From: DAOUKH01 sp964291475
GTDB lineage: Bacteria > Chloroflexota > Dehalococcoidia > SHYB01
Direction of reading: 5' to 3'
Assembly: GCA_964291475.2 (NCBI GenBank)
Contig: OZ220076.1
Coordinates: forward strand, 208,646 to 272,645
DNA: 64,000 nt
Shown here: positions 51,516 to 60,014 of the stretch, piece by piece
Layout of the letters: each line of letters begins with the position of its first letter
Position numbering within the stretch: the first letter of the stretch is position 1
Notes under the pieces: model-generated
Told to the model about the DNA's origin: nothing
The model's database searches: none
What the model saw: the letters and a program-made list of their open reading frames with translations, nothing else
Position numbers and translations under genes: made by a program

Positions 51516-52744
51516 TGGCCCCTTCCCCACCGCCGGCTTCGGCCCTCGACGGTGTGCGCGTCCTCGACCTGACGCACTACGTCGCCGGCCCCTTCTGCAC
51601 CAAGCTCCTGGCCGCCTACGGGGCCGACGTGATCAAGGTCGAGCGCCCCGGCACGGGGGACGGCGCCCGCCGGATGGGGCCCTTCCCCGGCGACGAACCG
51701 CACCCCGAGCGCGGCGGCCTCTTCCTCTACCTCAACATGAGCAAGCGGGGCGTCACCCTTGACCTCTCGCATCCGGAAGGGCGAGACCTCGCCCTCGACT
51801 TGGCCGCGCGGGCCGACATCGTCGTGGAGAACTTCCGGCCGGGGGTGATGGCGAAGCTGGGGCTCGACTACGACTCCCTGGCTGAGCGCAACCCCGGCCT
51901 CGTCATGGTCTCGATCTCCAACTTCGGGCAGACGGGGCCGTACCGCGACTTCCTCGCCAACGAGCTCATCGCGTACGGCATGGGCGGCCAGCTTCAATCG
52001 ACGGGCACGCCCGACCGGCCCCCCGTGAAGCTCGGCGGCTCCATCGGGCTCTACCAAACGGGGCAGATGGCCGCCTTCGCCGCCTGCACCGCCCTCTTCC
52101 GCAAGGAGTTCACCGGCGAGGGCGACTACGTGGACATCTCCGTATTCGAGACCCAGGCGGCCAGCCAGGACCGGCGCAGCATCTTCATGCTCAACCACCA
52201 GTACACCGGGGCACTGGTGAAGCGCCGCGCCGACGCCGAGGACCTCGCCTTCGGCATCTTTCCCTGCGCCGACGGCGCCATCTGTTTCTGGTCGGGCGTG
52301 ACGCGCTTTCCCCGCGCCGCCGAGCTCGTGGGCCGCGCCGACCTGCTCGACGACCCGCTCTACGCCCACTACGAGCACGGCGGCTCCGCCGAGTCGGTCC
52401 ACCACTTCAACAACGAAATCCTCCTCCCTTGGCTCCTCGAACGCTCCATGGACGAAGCGTGGCGGGACTCGCAAGCCGTGGGGCTGGCCACCGCGCCGAT
52501 CTTTTCGCCGGGCCACTTCTTCGAGCACCCCTACTACCGCGAGCGCGGGTTCTGGGAATCGGTCGAGCATCCCGTCGCGGGCGACCTCGAATACCCCGGC
52601 GCGCCTTTCAGGATGGAGGCGACGCCGGCGAGTGAGGGCCGGCCCGCGCCCCTGCTCGGTGAGCACAACGCCGAGGTCTTCCGCGGCGAGCTTGGGCGGA
52701 CCGAAGCCGAGCTTGATGCGCTCGCCGCGGCGGGAGTCGTCTAG
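51515..52744 (+). CDS. CaiB/BaiF CoA-transferase lacking the catalytic Asp
   Basis: Family III CoA-transferase of 409 residues from the GTG that overlaps the hydratase stop. LDGVRVLDLTHYVAGPFCTK, GADVIKVERPGTGDGARRMG and LGEHNAEVFRGELG are normal, but the Asp-x-x-x-Gly site reads GGSIGLYQTGQMAAF with no Asp. The local motif YxQ(T/A)G is shared with domain 1 of the fusion at 38080. It is therefore probably the non-catalytic partner of the Asp-bearing gene that starts 3 bp later. Benzylsuccinate CoA-transferase BbsEF is, to my knowledge, an example of such a heteromer. Confidence 0.88.
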   Translation: MAPSPPPASALDGVRVLDLTHYVAGPFCTKLLAAYGADVIKVERPGTGDGARRMGPFPGDEPHPERGGLFLYLNMSKRGVTLDLSHPEGRDLALDLAARADIVVENFRPGVMAKLGLDYDSLAERNPGLVMVSISNFGQTGPYRDFLANELIAYGMGGQLQSTGTPDRPPVKLGGSIGLYQTGQMAAFAACTALFRKEFTGEGDYVDISVFETQAASQDRRSIFMLNHQYTGALVKRRADAEDLAFGIFPCADGAICFWSGVTRFPRAAELVGRADLLDDPLYAHYEHGGSAESVHHFNNEILLPWLLERSMDEAWRDSQAVGLATAPIFSPGHFFEHPYYRERGFWESVEHPVAGDLEYPGAPFRMEATPASEGRPAPLLGEHNAEVFRGELGRTEAELDALAAAGVV

Positions 52745-52746
52745 CG

Positions 52747-54063
52747 ATGGGCTCGGCGCCGCGTCGTCCGCCCCTCCAAGGCATACGGGTGCTCGACCTC
52801 ACCATGGTCGTGGCCGGCCCCTACGCCACGATGCTGCTGGCGGACTGGGGCGCAGAGGTCATCCGCCTCGATACGCCGGAGGTCTTCGTGCCTTACACGC
52901 GGGGCACGGCGGCGCGGCCCACTCAGGAGTACGTCGACCTGGTCAAGGGCTCCGGGTACGGCTACGCGGGCAACACGCCCGAGCCCCGTCCGTGGAACCG
53001 CTACACCATGTTCCAGAACCACGCCCGCAACAAGCTGAGCATGACCGTGGACCTCCGGTCCGAGGAGGGCCTGCACACGTTCGACGAACTGCTCGCCATC
53101 TCCGACATCGTCGTCGAGAACAACGTGCCGGCAACGCTGGACAAGCTCGGAATCACGTGGGAGTACATCCGGGCACGACGGCCCGACGTCGTCATGCTGC
53201 GCCTGCCCGCCTTCGGCCTCGGCGGGGAGTACGAGAATTTCCGCGCCTTCGGCTCGCACATCGAGGCCGTAGCCGGCCATCTCTATATTCGCGGCTACCC
53301 GGACACGGACGTCACCATGCGCGGCATCCTACCCATCGCCGACGGGCCGTCGGGGGTGGGGGGCGCGCTGGCCGCAGTCATGGCGCTGCGTCACCGCGCC
53401 CGCACCGGACAGGGCCAGCTAGTCGAGCTGTCGCAGACCGAGAACTTCGCGACCTACCTCGGCGAGGCGTTCATGGAGTACTCCATGAACCGGCGCAACG
53501 TGGAGCCGACCGGCAACCGCCATCCGGCCTACGCGCCCCACGGCGTCTATCCATCCCTGGGCGACGACCGCTGGGTCACGATCGCCATCTCCACCGACGA
53601 GCAGTGGGCCGCCTTCCGCGAGGCCGCGGGCTCGTCGGCGCCCTGGGCGAGGGACGAGCGTTTCGCCACCAACGAAGGCCGCCTCGCCCATCACGACGAG
53701 CTTGATGAGCACATCGCGTCGTGGACCGCCGGGCGCGAGCACTACGCGGTGATGCTGACGCTGCAACAGGCAGGCGTACCCGCGGGCGCCGTCATCGACG
53801 AGGGCGAAGCCTTCGACGATCCCCAGCTCGCCGCACGGGGCTTCTTCGACCGCGTCACGCACGCCGAATGCGGCACGCACCGTTATCCCGGCATCAGCTT
53901 CAAGATGCGCCACACGCCCAACGCGATCAGGATGCCGCCGTGCCGGCTCGGGGAGCACAACGACTTCGTCTACGGTGAGCTGCTCGGCACGCCGCAGGCG
54001 AAGATGGACGAACTGTCGGCGACGGGTAGAATGACCATGGACTACGCGCCGGAGCTTCTATGA
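52747..54063 (+). CDS. CaiB/BaiF CoA-transferase with catalytic Asp
   Basis: Family III CoA-transferase of 438 residues. LQGIRVLDLTMVVAGPYATM, GAEVIRLDTPEVFVPYTRG, VENNVPATLDKLGITW and the Asp in RGILPIADGPSGVGGALAAV near residue 200 are visible, with NRHPAYAPHGVYPS and LGEHNDFVYG downstream. It begins 3 bp after its Asp-less neighbour and overlaps the next gene by 4 bp, so the three are translationally linked. It is likely the catalytic subunit of a heteromeric CoA-transferase. Confidence 0.9.
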   Translation: MGSAPRRPPLQGIRVLDLTMVVAGPYATMLLADWGAEVIRLDTPEVFVPYTRGTAARPTQEYVDLVKGSGYGYAGNTPEPRPWNRYTMFQNHARNKLSMTVDLRSEEGLHTFDELLAISDIVVENNVPATLDKLGITWEYIRARRPDVVMLRLPAFGLGGEYENFRAFGSHIEAVAGHLYIRGYPDTDVTMRGILPIADGPSGVGGALAAVMALRHRARTGQGQLVELSQTENFATYLGEAFMEYSMNRRNVEPTGNRHPAYAPHGVYPSLGDDRWVTIAISTDEQWAAFREAAGSSAPWARDERFATNEGRLAHHDELDEHIASWTAGREHYAVMLTLQQAGVPAGAVIDEGEAFDDPQLAARGFFDRVTHAECGTHRYPGISFKMRHTPNAIRMPPCRLGEHNDFVYGELLGTPQAKMDELSATGRMTMDYAPELL

Positions 54064-55523
54064 AAGCTCGCGGTCGAGGCGGCAGGCGGATGGTAGGGAT
54101 CAAGGCGTTCGGGGCCTACGTTCCCCGGTACAGGCTGACCGCGGAGACGGCCGGGTGGAACGTCCGCGGTGAGCGCGCCGTCGCCAACTTCGACGAGGAC
54201 AGCGTCACCATGGCGGTCGCCGCCGGGGAGAACTGCCTCGTCAACGTCGACCGCTCCGCCGTCGACGGCGTGATCTTCGCCTCGACGACGGCTCCCTATT
54301 GGGAGAAGCAGAGCGCATCGACCGTGGCCGCCGCGCTCGACCTGCGGCGCGACCTCTTCTCGCATGACGCCGGCGGCGCGCTACGCTGCGGCACGTCCGC
54401 GCTGCAGATGGCCGCCGACGCCGTCGCGTCGGGCCGGGCCGAGAACGTGCTCGTGGTCGCCGCCGACACGCGCATGGCCTATCCGCGCAGTCCGCTCGAA
54501 CCGTTCCTCGGCGACGGCGCAGCCGCGCTCCTCGTTGGCTCCGACGGCGTGCTCGCGGAGATCGAAGGCTCGCACTTCATTTCCGACCACATGGTAGACG
54601 TGTGGCGCTCGGGCCGCGACGCCTTCGTGCGGTCGGGCGAGGACCGCTTCATCATGGAAGCCGGGTATGTCCCGATTATGGTGGAGGGCATCTCCGGCCT
54701 CGCCGCCAAGCTCGGCAAGGGGCCCAAGGACTTTGCCAAGCTCGCCTACTACAGTCCCGACCCCAGGCGCCACGCGGAGATCGCGCGCCGCATCGGCGCC
54801 GAGGCCGCCCAGGTGCAGGAGCCGGGCTACGGCGCGGTGGGGAACACCGGCGCCGCCTTCCCCCTGATGCTGCTCGCGGCGGCGCTGGAAACGGCCAACC
54901 CAGGCGACCGCATCCTGCTGGCGGGCTACGGGGACGGCGCCGACGCCTACTCGCTCGTGGTGACCGACGTGGAGGCGCCCAAGCCCGCGATGAGCGTCAT
55001 GGAGCTGGTCGGCAGCAAGCTCTCCGTCCCTTCGTACGAGGACTATCTCCGCTGGCGGGGGCAGGTCGTGCAGGAGCCGCCTCGCCGCCCCGACCCGCAG
55101 CCGATATCGTTGCAGGCGGCGTGGCGCGACCGGGAGGCGAACATCCGCTTCCACGGCGGCAAGTGCACCGCCTGCGGCGAGGTCCAATACCCGCCCCAGA
55201 AGGTCTGCGCCTTCTGCCGCGCCGACGATCAATGGGAGATGGTGCGGCTGGCGGACAAGGGCGGCGTGATCAAGACCTTCTCGATGGACCACGTGTCGGG
55301 AACGCAGGACACTCCCCTCGTGCTCACCGTCGTCGACTTCAACGGCGGCGGCCGCGCGCTCATTATGATGACCGACCGGGAGATCGAAGACGTGCGCGTA
55401 GGCTTGCCCGTCGAGATGACCTTCCGAAAGCTCGACGTCATCGACGGGATTCACAACTACTACTGGAAGTCGATGCCGGTGCGCGCTCCCGCCAATGGGG
55501 CGGATGCGGCCGGCAGCGGATGA
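54060..55523 (+). CDS. HMG-CoA synthase/KAS III-like protein fused to DUF35 zinc-ribbon OB domain
   Basis: A 487-residue fusion. The first 330 residues are thiolase-fold of the ketoacyl-synthase III/HMG-CoA synthase kind (VGIKAFGAYVPRYRLTAETA, then a Cys in GGALRCGTSALQMAADAVAS, and GYGAVGNTGAAFPLMLLAAA). The last 140 residues are DUF35: zinc ribbon CTACGEVQYPPQKVCAFC followed by an OB fold (VIKTFSMDHVSGTQDTPLVL). In archaeal and anaerobic catabolic systems a separate DUF35 protein channels CoA intermediates between thiolase and synthase, so a fused form beside a thiolase gene is coherent. The ATG overlaps the preceding stop. The exact reaction is unknown. Confidence 0.85.
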   Translation: MKARGRGGRRMVGIKAFGAYVPRYRLTAETAGWNVRGERAVANFDEDSVTMAVAAGENCLVNVDRSAVDGVIFASTTAPYWEKQSASTVAAALDLRRDLFSHDAGGALRCGTSALQMAADAVASGRAENVLVVAADTRMAYPRSPLEPFLGDGAAALLVGSDGVLAEIEGSHFISDHMVDVWRSGRDAFVRSGEDRFIMEAGYVPIMVEGISGLAAKLGKGPKDFAKLAYYSPDPRRHAEIARRIGAEAAQVQEPGYGAVGNTGAAFPLMLLAAALETANPGDRILLAGYGDGADAYSLVVTDVEAPKPAMSVMELVGSKLSVPSYEDYLRWRGQVVQEPPRRPDPQPISLQAAWRDREANIRFHGGKCTACGEVQYPPQKVCAFCRADDQWEMVRLADKGGVIKTFSMDHVSGTQDTPLVLTVVDFNGGGRALIMMTDREIEDVRVGLPVEMTFRKLDVIDGIHNYYWKSMPVRAPANGADAAGSG

Positions 55524-55546
55524 GGGTGTAGGAAGGGAGGCGAGCA

Positions 55547-56737
55547 ATGGGTGGAATCGCGGACAGAGTGGCCATCGTAGGCATGGGCTGCACCAGGTTC
55601 GGCGAGCGCTGGGGCGAGGGCCCCGAAGACCTCCTGGTCGAGGCCGCCGCCGAGGCGCTGGAAGACGCCGGCCTCGAGGCCAAGGACATCGACGCGGCGT
55701 GGCTCGGCACGATGCTGTCGGGCTGGAGCGGCCAGCCGCTCGCCAAGGCGTTGAAGCTCGACTACATCCCCATCACCCGCGTCGAGAACTTCTGCGCCAC
55801 GGGCACCGACGCCTTCCGCAACGCCTGCTTCGCCGTCGCCTCGGGGGCCTACGAGGTGGTGATGGTGGCCGGCGTGGAGAAGCTCAAGGACACCGGCTTC
55901 ACCGGGCTGGCCTCTCCCCTGATTCTCCCCAACACCAACGTCGAGTCGCCCGCGCCGCCGCCCGCGCAGTTCGCCCTGGCGGCCACCGCCTACTTCGACC
56001 GCTACGGACTCTCGTTCGACGAGGGGAAGGAGACGCTCGCCCAGATCGCGGTGAAGAACCACCACAACGGCAGCCTTAACCCCAAGGCCCACTTCCAGCG
56101 GGAGATCTCCGTCGAGCAGGCCCTGCGCGCGCCGATGATCGCCTGGCCGCTCGGCCTCTTCGATTGCTGCGGCGTCAGCGACGGCGCGGCGGTGGCCATC
56201 ATCACCCGCCCCGACATCGCCCGCACGATGCGCAACGACTACGTGCTCGTGAAGGGACTCGGCCTGGCGGTGGGCGCGGAACAGGGCACGCTGCGGCGTG
56301 ACGCCGAGTTCACCTACTTCCCCGAAAACGTCTACGCCGCGAAGGAGGCCTACGCTCAGGCCGGCATCACCGACCCCCGCAAGGAAATCAGCGTCGCCGA
56401 GGTCCATGACTGTTTCACCATCACCGAGATGATCCTGTACGAGGACCTCGGATTCTCGGAGCGAGGCGGCGCCGCCAACGACGTGAACGCCGGGGCCTTC
56501 ACCCTCGAAGGGGACCTTCCGGTCAACACCGACGGCGGGCTGAAGTGCTTCGGCCACCCCATCGGGGCCAGCGGCATCCGCATGATATACGAGGTCTACA
56601 AGCAACTGCAGGCCAAGGCCGGGCCCCGCCAGGTCAAGGACGCCGAGATCGGCCTGACCCACAACCTCGGCGGCTACCCGGGATCGTTCACCGGCGCGGT
56701 CACCGTGCTGGGCCGGGCCGACACCGCGATGGGGTAG
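55547..56737 (+). CDS. Thiolase-like acetyl-CoA acetyltransferase (SCP-x type)
   Basis: Thiolase-fold protein of 396 residues, related to lipid-transfer/SCP-x thiolases. DRVAIVGMGCTRFGERWGEG opens the first half. The nucleophile Cys is C83 in RVENFCATGTDAF. The second half has EVHDCFTITEMILYEDLGFS and the Cys-less GGLKCFGHPIGASGIRMIYE with the catalytic His. It probably cleaves or forms 3-ketoacyl-CoA in partnership with the DUF35-bearing gene 23 bp upstream. Such thiolase-DUF35 pairs include BbsB-BbsA of anaerobic toluene catabolism. Confidence 0.9.
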   Translation: MGGIADRVAIVGMGCTRFGERWGEGPEDLLVEAAAEALEDAGLEAKDIDAAWLGTMLSGWSGQPLAKALKLDYIPITRVENFCATGTDAFRNACFAVASGAYEVVMVAGVEKLKDTGFTGLASPLILPNTNVESPAPPPAQFALAATAYFDRYGLSFDEGKETLAQIAVKNHHNGSLNPKAHFQREISVEQALRAPMIAWPLGLFDCCGVSDGAAVAIITRPDIARTMRNDYVLVKGLGLAVGAEQGTLRRDAEFTYFPENVYAAKEAYAQAGITDPRKEISVAEVHDCFTITEMILYEDLGFSERGGAANDVNAGAFTLEGDLPVNTDGGLKCFGHPIGASGIRMIYEVYKQLQAKAGPRQVKDAEIGLTHNLGGYPGSFTGAVTVLGRADTAMG

Positions 56738-56747
56738 GAGGGTGAAG

Positions 56748-57848
56748 ATGACCACCAACGGCGACGCGCTCTCGGCCGACTCGCACGTCAACGTACCGAT
56801 CGATGATTGGGCGCGCTACCTGCCGGCGGACTACCGCGACCGCGCCCCCACACTCGATGAAGCCGAGGACGCCGACTACATGATCTTCGAGGGCCGGCGC
56901 TCGCCCATCCAAGGGCTTGCCGCCATGGCCGGCCGCAGGCCCGAAGAGTACAGCGAGCGCATGAAGAATACCGACGCCCGGCCCGGAGGGTGGGACCCCG
57001 CCGAGCGCGTCAAAGACCAGGAAATCGACGGCGTCATCGCGGAGGTCCTCTACGGCGGCGGGCCGCCCGGCCAGCCCGACGACATCCCCTTCCGCTTCGC
57101 TCTCTACCGCGCCTACAACGATTGGCTCGCCGACTATTGCGCGCAAGCGCCGGGGCGACTCTTCGGCATCGGCTTCCTGCCCATCTTCGAGATCGAGGGC
57201 GCCGTCGCCGAGCTTGAGCGCATCAAGGAAATCGGCCTCGTCGGCGCGGTCCTGCCCACCACCCAGAACATCCACCCCTACGGGGAGCCCTACTGGGACC
57301 CGATCTGGGAGGCCGCCCAGGAATTGAACATCCCCTTGCACTTCCACGCCAGGGAGGGGATCACCGTCGGCGGCGAGAAGCTGCCCTACGAGGGCCGCAA
57401 GAAGACCGCCGCCTGGCTCACCGTCGGCGCGTTGACCCAATTCGAGCTCGCCGCCGAGCTCTTGTTCTCAGGCGTGTACGAACGGGTGCCGCGCGTCCGC
57501 GTGGGGCACGTCGAGGGCAACGTGGGGTGGGTCCCCTATATGCTGGAGCGCGCCGACCAGGTCTTCGCGCAGCACCGTTTTTGGACGCGCCCTCCGATCA
57601 CCATGACTCCCTCGGAGCTGTGGCGTCGCAACTGCTTCGGGACGTTCATCCAGGACCGCGTCGGCGTGGAGTTGCGCGGCGCCATCGGTGTGGAGAACGC
57701 CATGTGGAGCTCCGACTACCCCCACAGCGACACCCTCTGGCCGGGATCGCAGGAGGCGATTGGCCGCATGTTCCACGACGTGCCCGAAGACGACAAGCAC
57801 GCCCTCCTGAAAGGCAACGCCATCCGCGAGTACGGACTCCCCATCTAG
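56748..57848 (+). CDS. Amidohydrolase_2 family metal-dependent hydrolase
   Basis: TIM-barrel amidohydrolase of 366 residues from the ATG at 56748 (AGGAGG seven bases upstream; a GTG two codons earlier is less likely). Metal-site residues are visible in ADSHVN near the start, IPLHFHARE in the middle, GHVEGNVGWVP and SSDYPHSDTLWPGSQEAI near the end. The group includes ACMSD-like decarboxylases and hydratases that act on aromatic or ring-cleavage acids. Its place after the thiolase, in the same transcript, suggests a ring-opening, hydration or decarboxylation step in the pathway, which is inference. Confidence 0.88.
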   Translation: MTTNGDALSADSHVNVPIDDWARYLPADYRDRAPTLDEAEDADYMIFEGRRSPIQGLAAMAGRRPEEYSERMKNTDARPGGWDPAERVKDQEIDGVIAEVLYGGGPPGQPDDIPFRFALYRAYNDWLADYCAQAPGRLFGIGFLPIFEIEGAVAELERIKEIGLVGAVLPTTQNIHPYGEPYWDPIWEAAQELNIPLHFHAREGITVGGEKLPYEGRKKTAAWLTVGALTQFELAAELLFSGVYERVPRVRVGHVEGNVGWVPYMLERADQVFAQHRFWTRPPITMTPSELWRRNCFGTFIQDRVGVELRGAIGVENAMWSSDYPHSDTLWPGSQEAIGRMFHDVPEDDKHALLKGNAIREYGLPI

Positions 57849-57887
57849 ACCATCCCCGCAAATCCGGCCCGCAGGAGAGCACCACAC

Positions 57888-58601
57888 GTGACCGATCGGT
57901 TCGACTTGAGAAGAGACCTCACCCGGTACTTCACCGAGTTCGTCGGCACGTTCATCCTCGTCTTCGTGGGCGCGGGGGCCATCGTCATCAACGCCGAGAC
58001 GGGCGACCCCATCGGCACGCTCGGCATCGGCATCGTCTTCGGGCTCGTCGTCATGGTCGTCATCGTCGCCACGGGGCACATTTCGGGCGCGCACATCAAC
58101 CCGGCGGTGACCCTCGCCTTCGCGCTGACCCGGCACTTCCCGATACGGGACATCGTCCCGTACTGGGGCGCGCAGCTCGGGGGCGCCGCGCTGGCGGCGG
58201 GGATCGTCCGGTGGATGTTCAGCGACATCGCGAACGTGGGGGCCACGTTGCCCCGGAACTCGGCGGGGCAGGCCTTCGGCCTCGAGATCTTCCTGACCTT
58301 CATCCTGATGTTCGTGATCATGGCCGTGGCCACGGACACGCGCATCATCAGGAGCAACGCCGCCATAGCTATCGGGGCGACGGTGGCGCTCGAGGCAATC
58401 TACGCCGGCCCCATCAGCGGCGCTTCAATGAACCCCGCGCGCTCCTTCGGTCCCGCCGTCGCCTCCGGCGTCCTTATGCACCACTGGGTCTACTGGGCGG
58501 GGCCGATCTTGGGCGCCGCCGCCGGCGCGCTGCTCTACAAGTTCCTCCACCGCATGGACGCTGCCGAGCAGGACGAAGAGGAGCCGGCGGCGACCGAATA
58601 G
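57888..58601 (+). CDS. MIP-family channel (aquaporin-like)
   Basis: Membrane channel of 237 residues from the GTG at 57888 with GCAGGAG upstream. Six spans and the two NPA half-helices are clear: GAHINPAVTLAFAL near residue 67 and GASMNPARSFGPA near residue 185. The sequence after the second NPA (ARSFGPA) and overall length are closer to water-type aquaporins than to glycerol facilitators, which carry an Asp after NPAR. It may move water or a small neutral solute. The 39-bp gap to the amidohydrolase suggests the same operon. Confidence 0.9.
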   Translation: MTDRFDLRRDLTRYFTEFVGTFILVFVGAGAIVINAETGDPIGTLGIGIVFGLVVMVVIVATGHISGAHINPAVTLAFALTRHFPIRDIVPYWGAQLGGAALAAGIVRWMFSDIANVGATLPRNSAGQAFGLEIFLTFILMFVIMAVATDTRIIRSNAAIAIGATVALEAIYAGPISGASMNPARSFGPAVASGVLMHHWVYWAGPILGAAAGALLYKFLHRMDAAEQDEEEPAATE

Positions 58602-58628
58602 GCCGGCCGCTGCCCGTCCCGTCCCGCG

Positions 58629-58657
58629 TTGACGCGCCTAGGTGCCTTAGGTATACT
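58629..58657 (+). promoter_or_regulatory. Consensus promoter for the MaoC-like gene
   Basis: TTGACG (58629-58634), a 17-bp spacer and TATACT (58652-58657), followed by a leader of about 115 nt to the ATG at 58782. The leader contains the inverted pair GGGCGCG/CGCGCC-like segments but no recognised riboswitch. Confidence 0.65.
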
Positions 58658-58781
58658 CCGCCCGCTTGTTTGGGCGCGCTAACTGAAGCGGCGGCCCCGG
58701 TCTCCCCCATGCCGGACCCGTGAACCGCGGCCCTGCGCGCCCCCCTTTTCCACACGACCTCCCAAAGCTGAGGAGAAGCGA

Positions 58782-60014
58782 ATGACCACCAAGACCGACA
58801 AGCACACCGCCGCCAAGATCACGCCTGAAGACGTGGCGAAGATGCGGATGCTCATCAACCAGCCGGAGCCCAACACGGAGTATCCCTGGCACCCCGTCGC
58901 CAACCCCAACGACTTCCGCCGCTACCTCCACAACTGCGGCAGCGACAACCCGCTCTACCTCGACCCCGACTACGGCGCCGAGAGCCGCTGGCGCAGCGTT
59001 ATCGCCCCGCCGATGTTCATCATCACCATGGGCTTCGACGAGTCGGGCGTGCTCCCGCCGGAGATCAAAGAGAAGAGCCGGGGCGCGCTGCGGGGCATCG
59101 GCATGTACCAGTCGGGCTTCGAGTTCGAGTGGTACCGCCCCATCTTCCCCGGCGACCAACTGCACAAGAAGTCGTTCATCTCGGACGTCATCGAGAAGGA
59201 GAGCGCCTTCGCCAACAAGTCGGTGATGGTGAAGCACCAGACCTCCTACATGAACGCCCGCGGCGAGGACATCGGCGCCTACCGCTTCCTCATGATCCAC
59301 GCCGAGCGCGGCACGGCGGCCAAGAAGGGCAAGTACAAGGCCACCGAGCCCGCCATGTACTCCGAGGAGGACGTGGCCAAGATCGACGAGGTCTACGAGG
59401 ACCAGTACCGCCGCGGCGCCGAGCCCCGTTACTGGGAGGACGTCGAGGAAGGCGAGCCGCTCCTTCCAATGGTGAAGGGTCCCCTCACCATGGTCGACAT
59501 CATCGGCTTTCACATCGCCATCGGCTGGGGCGGGTTCGGCATCAACCCCGGCCGCATGAACTACCTGAACCGGAAGCGGATGCCCCGCTTCTACGTCCCC
59601 GGACGCTACGGCTTCCCCGAGGCCGTCCAGCGCATGCACTGGGAGGAGGACTGGGCCAAGAAGGTCGGCACGCCGATGTCGTACGACTACGGCATGATGC
59701 GGGCCGAGTACACCATCCAGTACCTCACCGATTGGATGGGCGACGACGCCTGGCTGTGGAAGATGGAATGCGAGATGCGCAAGTTCAACTACCACGGCGA
59801 CATCCAGTGGTTCGGCGGGAAGGTCGCGCGGAAGTTCAAGGAAGGGCCGCACTACTGCGTCGAGGTGGAGACCTGGGCCGAGAGCCAGCGCGGCGAGGTC
59901 ACCACGCCGGGCAAGGGGACCATCATCCTGCCCTCACGCGAGGGCGGCCCCGCGCAGCTTCCCGGTCCGCCCCAGAACACGGACGCGCAGAACGCGCTCG
60001 CCGACCGCGCCTAG
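58782..60014 (+). CDS. Double hot-dog MaoC-like dehydratase
   Basis: A 410-residue protein with two hot-dog domains. Domain 1 (about 40-185) has NDFRRYLHNCGSDNPLYLDP, SVIAPPMFIITMGFD and FEWYRPIFPGDQLHKKSFIS. Domain 2 (about 215-400) opens RYWEDVEEGEPLLPMVKGPL and includes FNYHGDIQWFGGKVARKFKE. This arrangement is the MaoC/FAS1A-like N-terminal-dehydratase group, which hydrates enoyl-CoA. AGGAGAAG precedes the ATG. It has its own promoter and converges on a CoA-transferase gene with a 4-bp overlap of the coding ends. Confidence 0.88.
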   Translation: MTTKTDKHTAAKITPEDVAKMRMLINQPEPNTEYPWHPVANPNDFRRYLHNCGSDNPLYLDPDYGAESRWRSVIAPPMFIITMGFDESGVLPPEIKEKSRGALRGIGMYQSGFEFEWYRPIFPGDQLHKKSFISDVIEKESAFANKSVMVKHQTSYMNARGEDIGAYRFLMIHAERGTAAKKGKYKATEPAMYSEEDVAKIDEVYEDQYRRGAEPRYWEDVEEGEPLLPMVKGPLTMVDIIGFHIAIGWGGFGINPGRMNYLNRKRMPRFYVPGRYGFPEAVQRMHWEEDWAKKVGTPMSYDYGMMRAEYTIQYLTDWMGDDAWLWKMECEMRKFNYHGDIQWFGGKVARKFKEGPHYCVEVETWAESQRGEVTTPGKGTIILPSREGGPAQLPGPPQNTDAQNALADRA

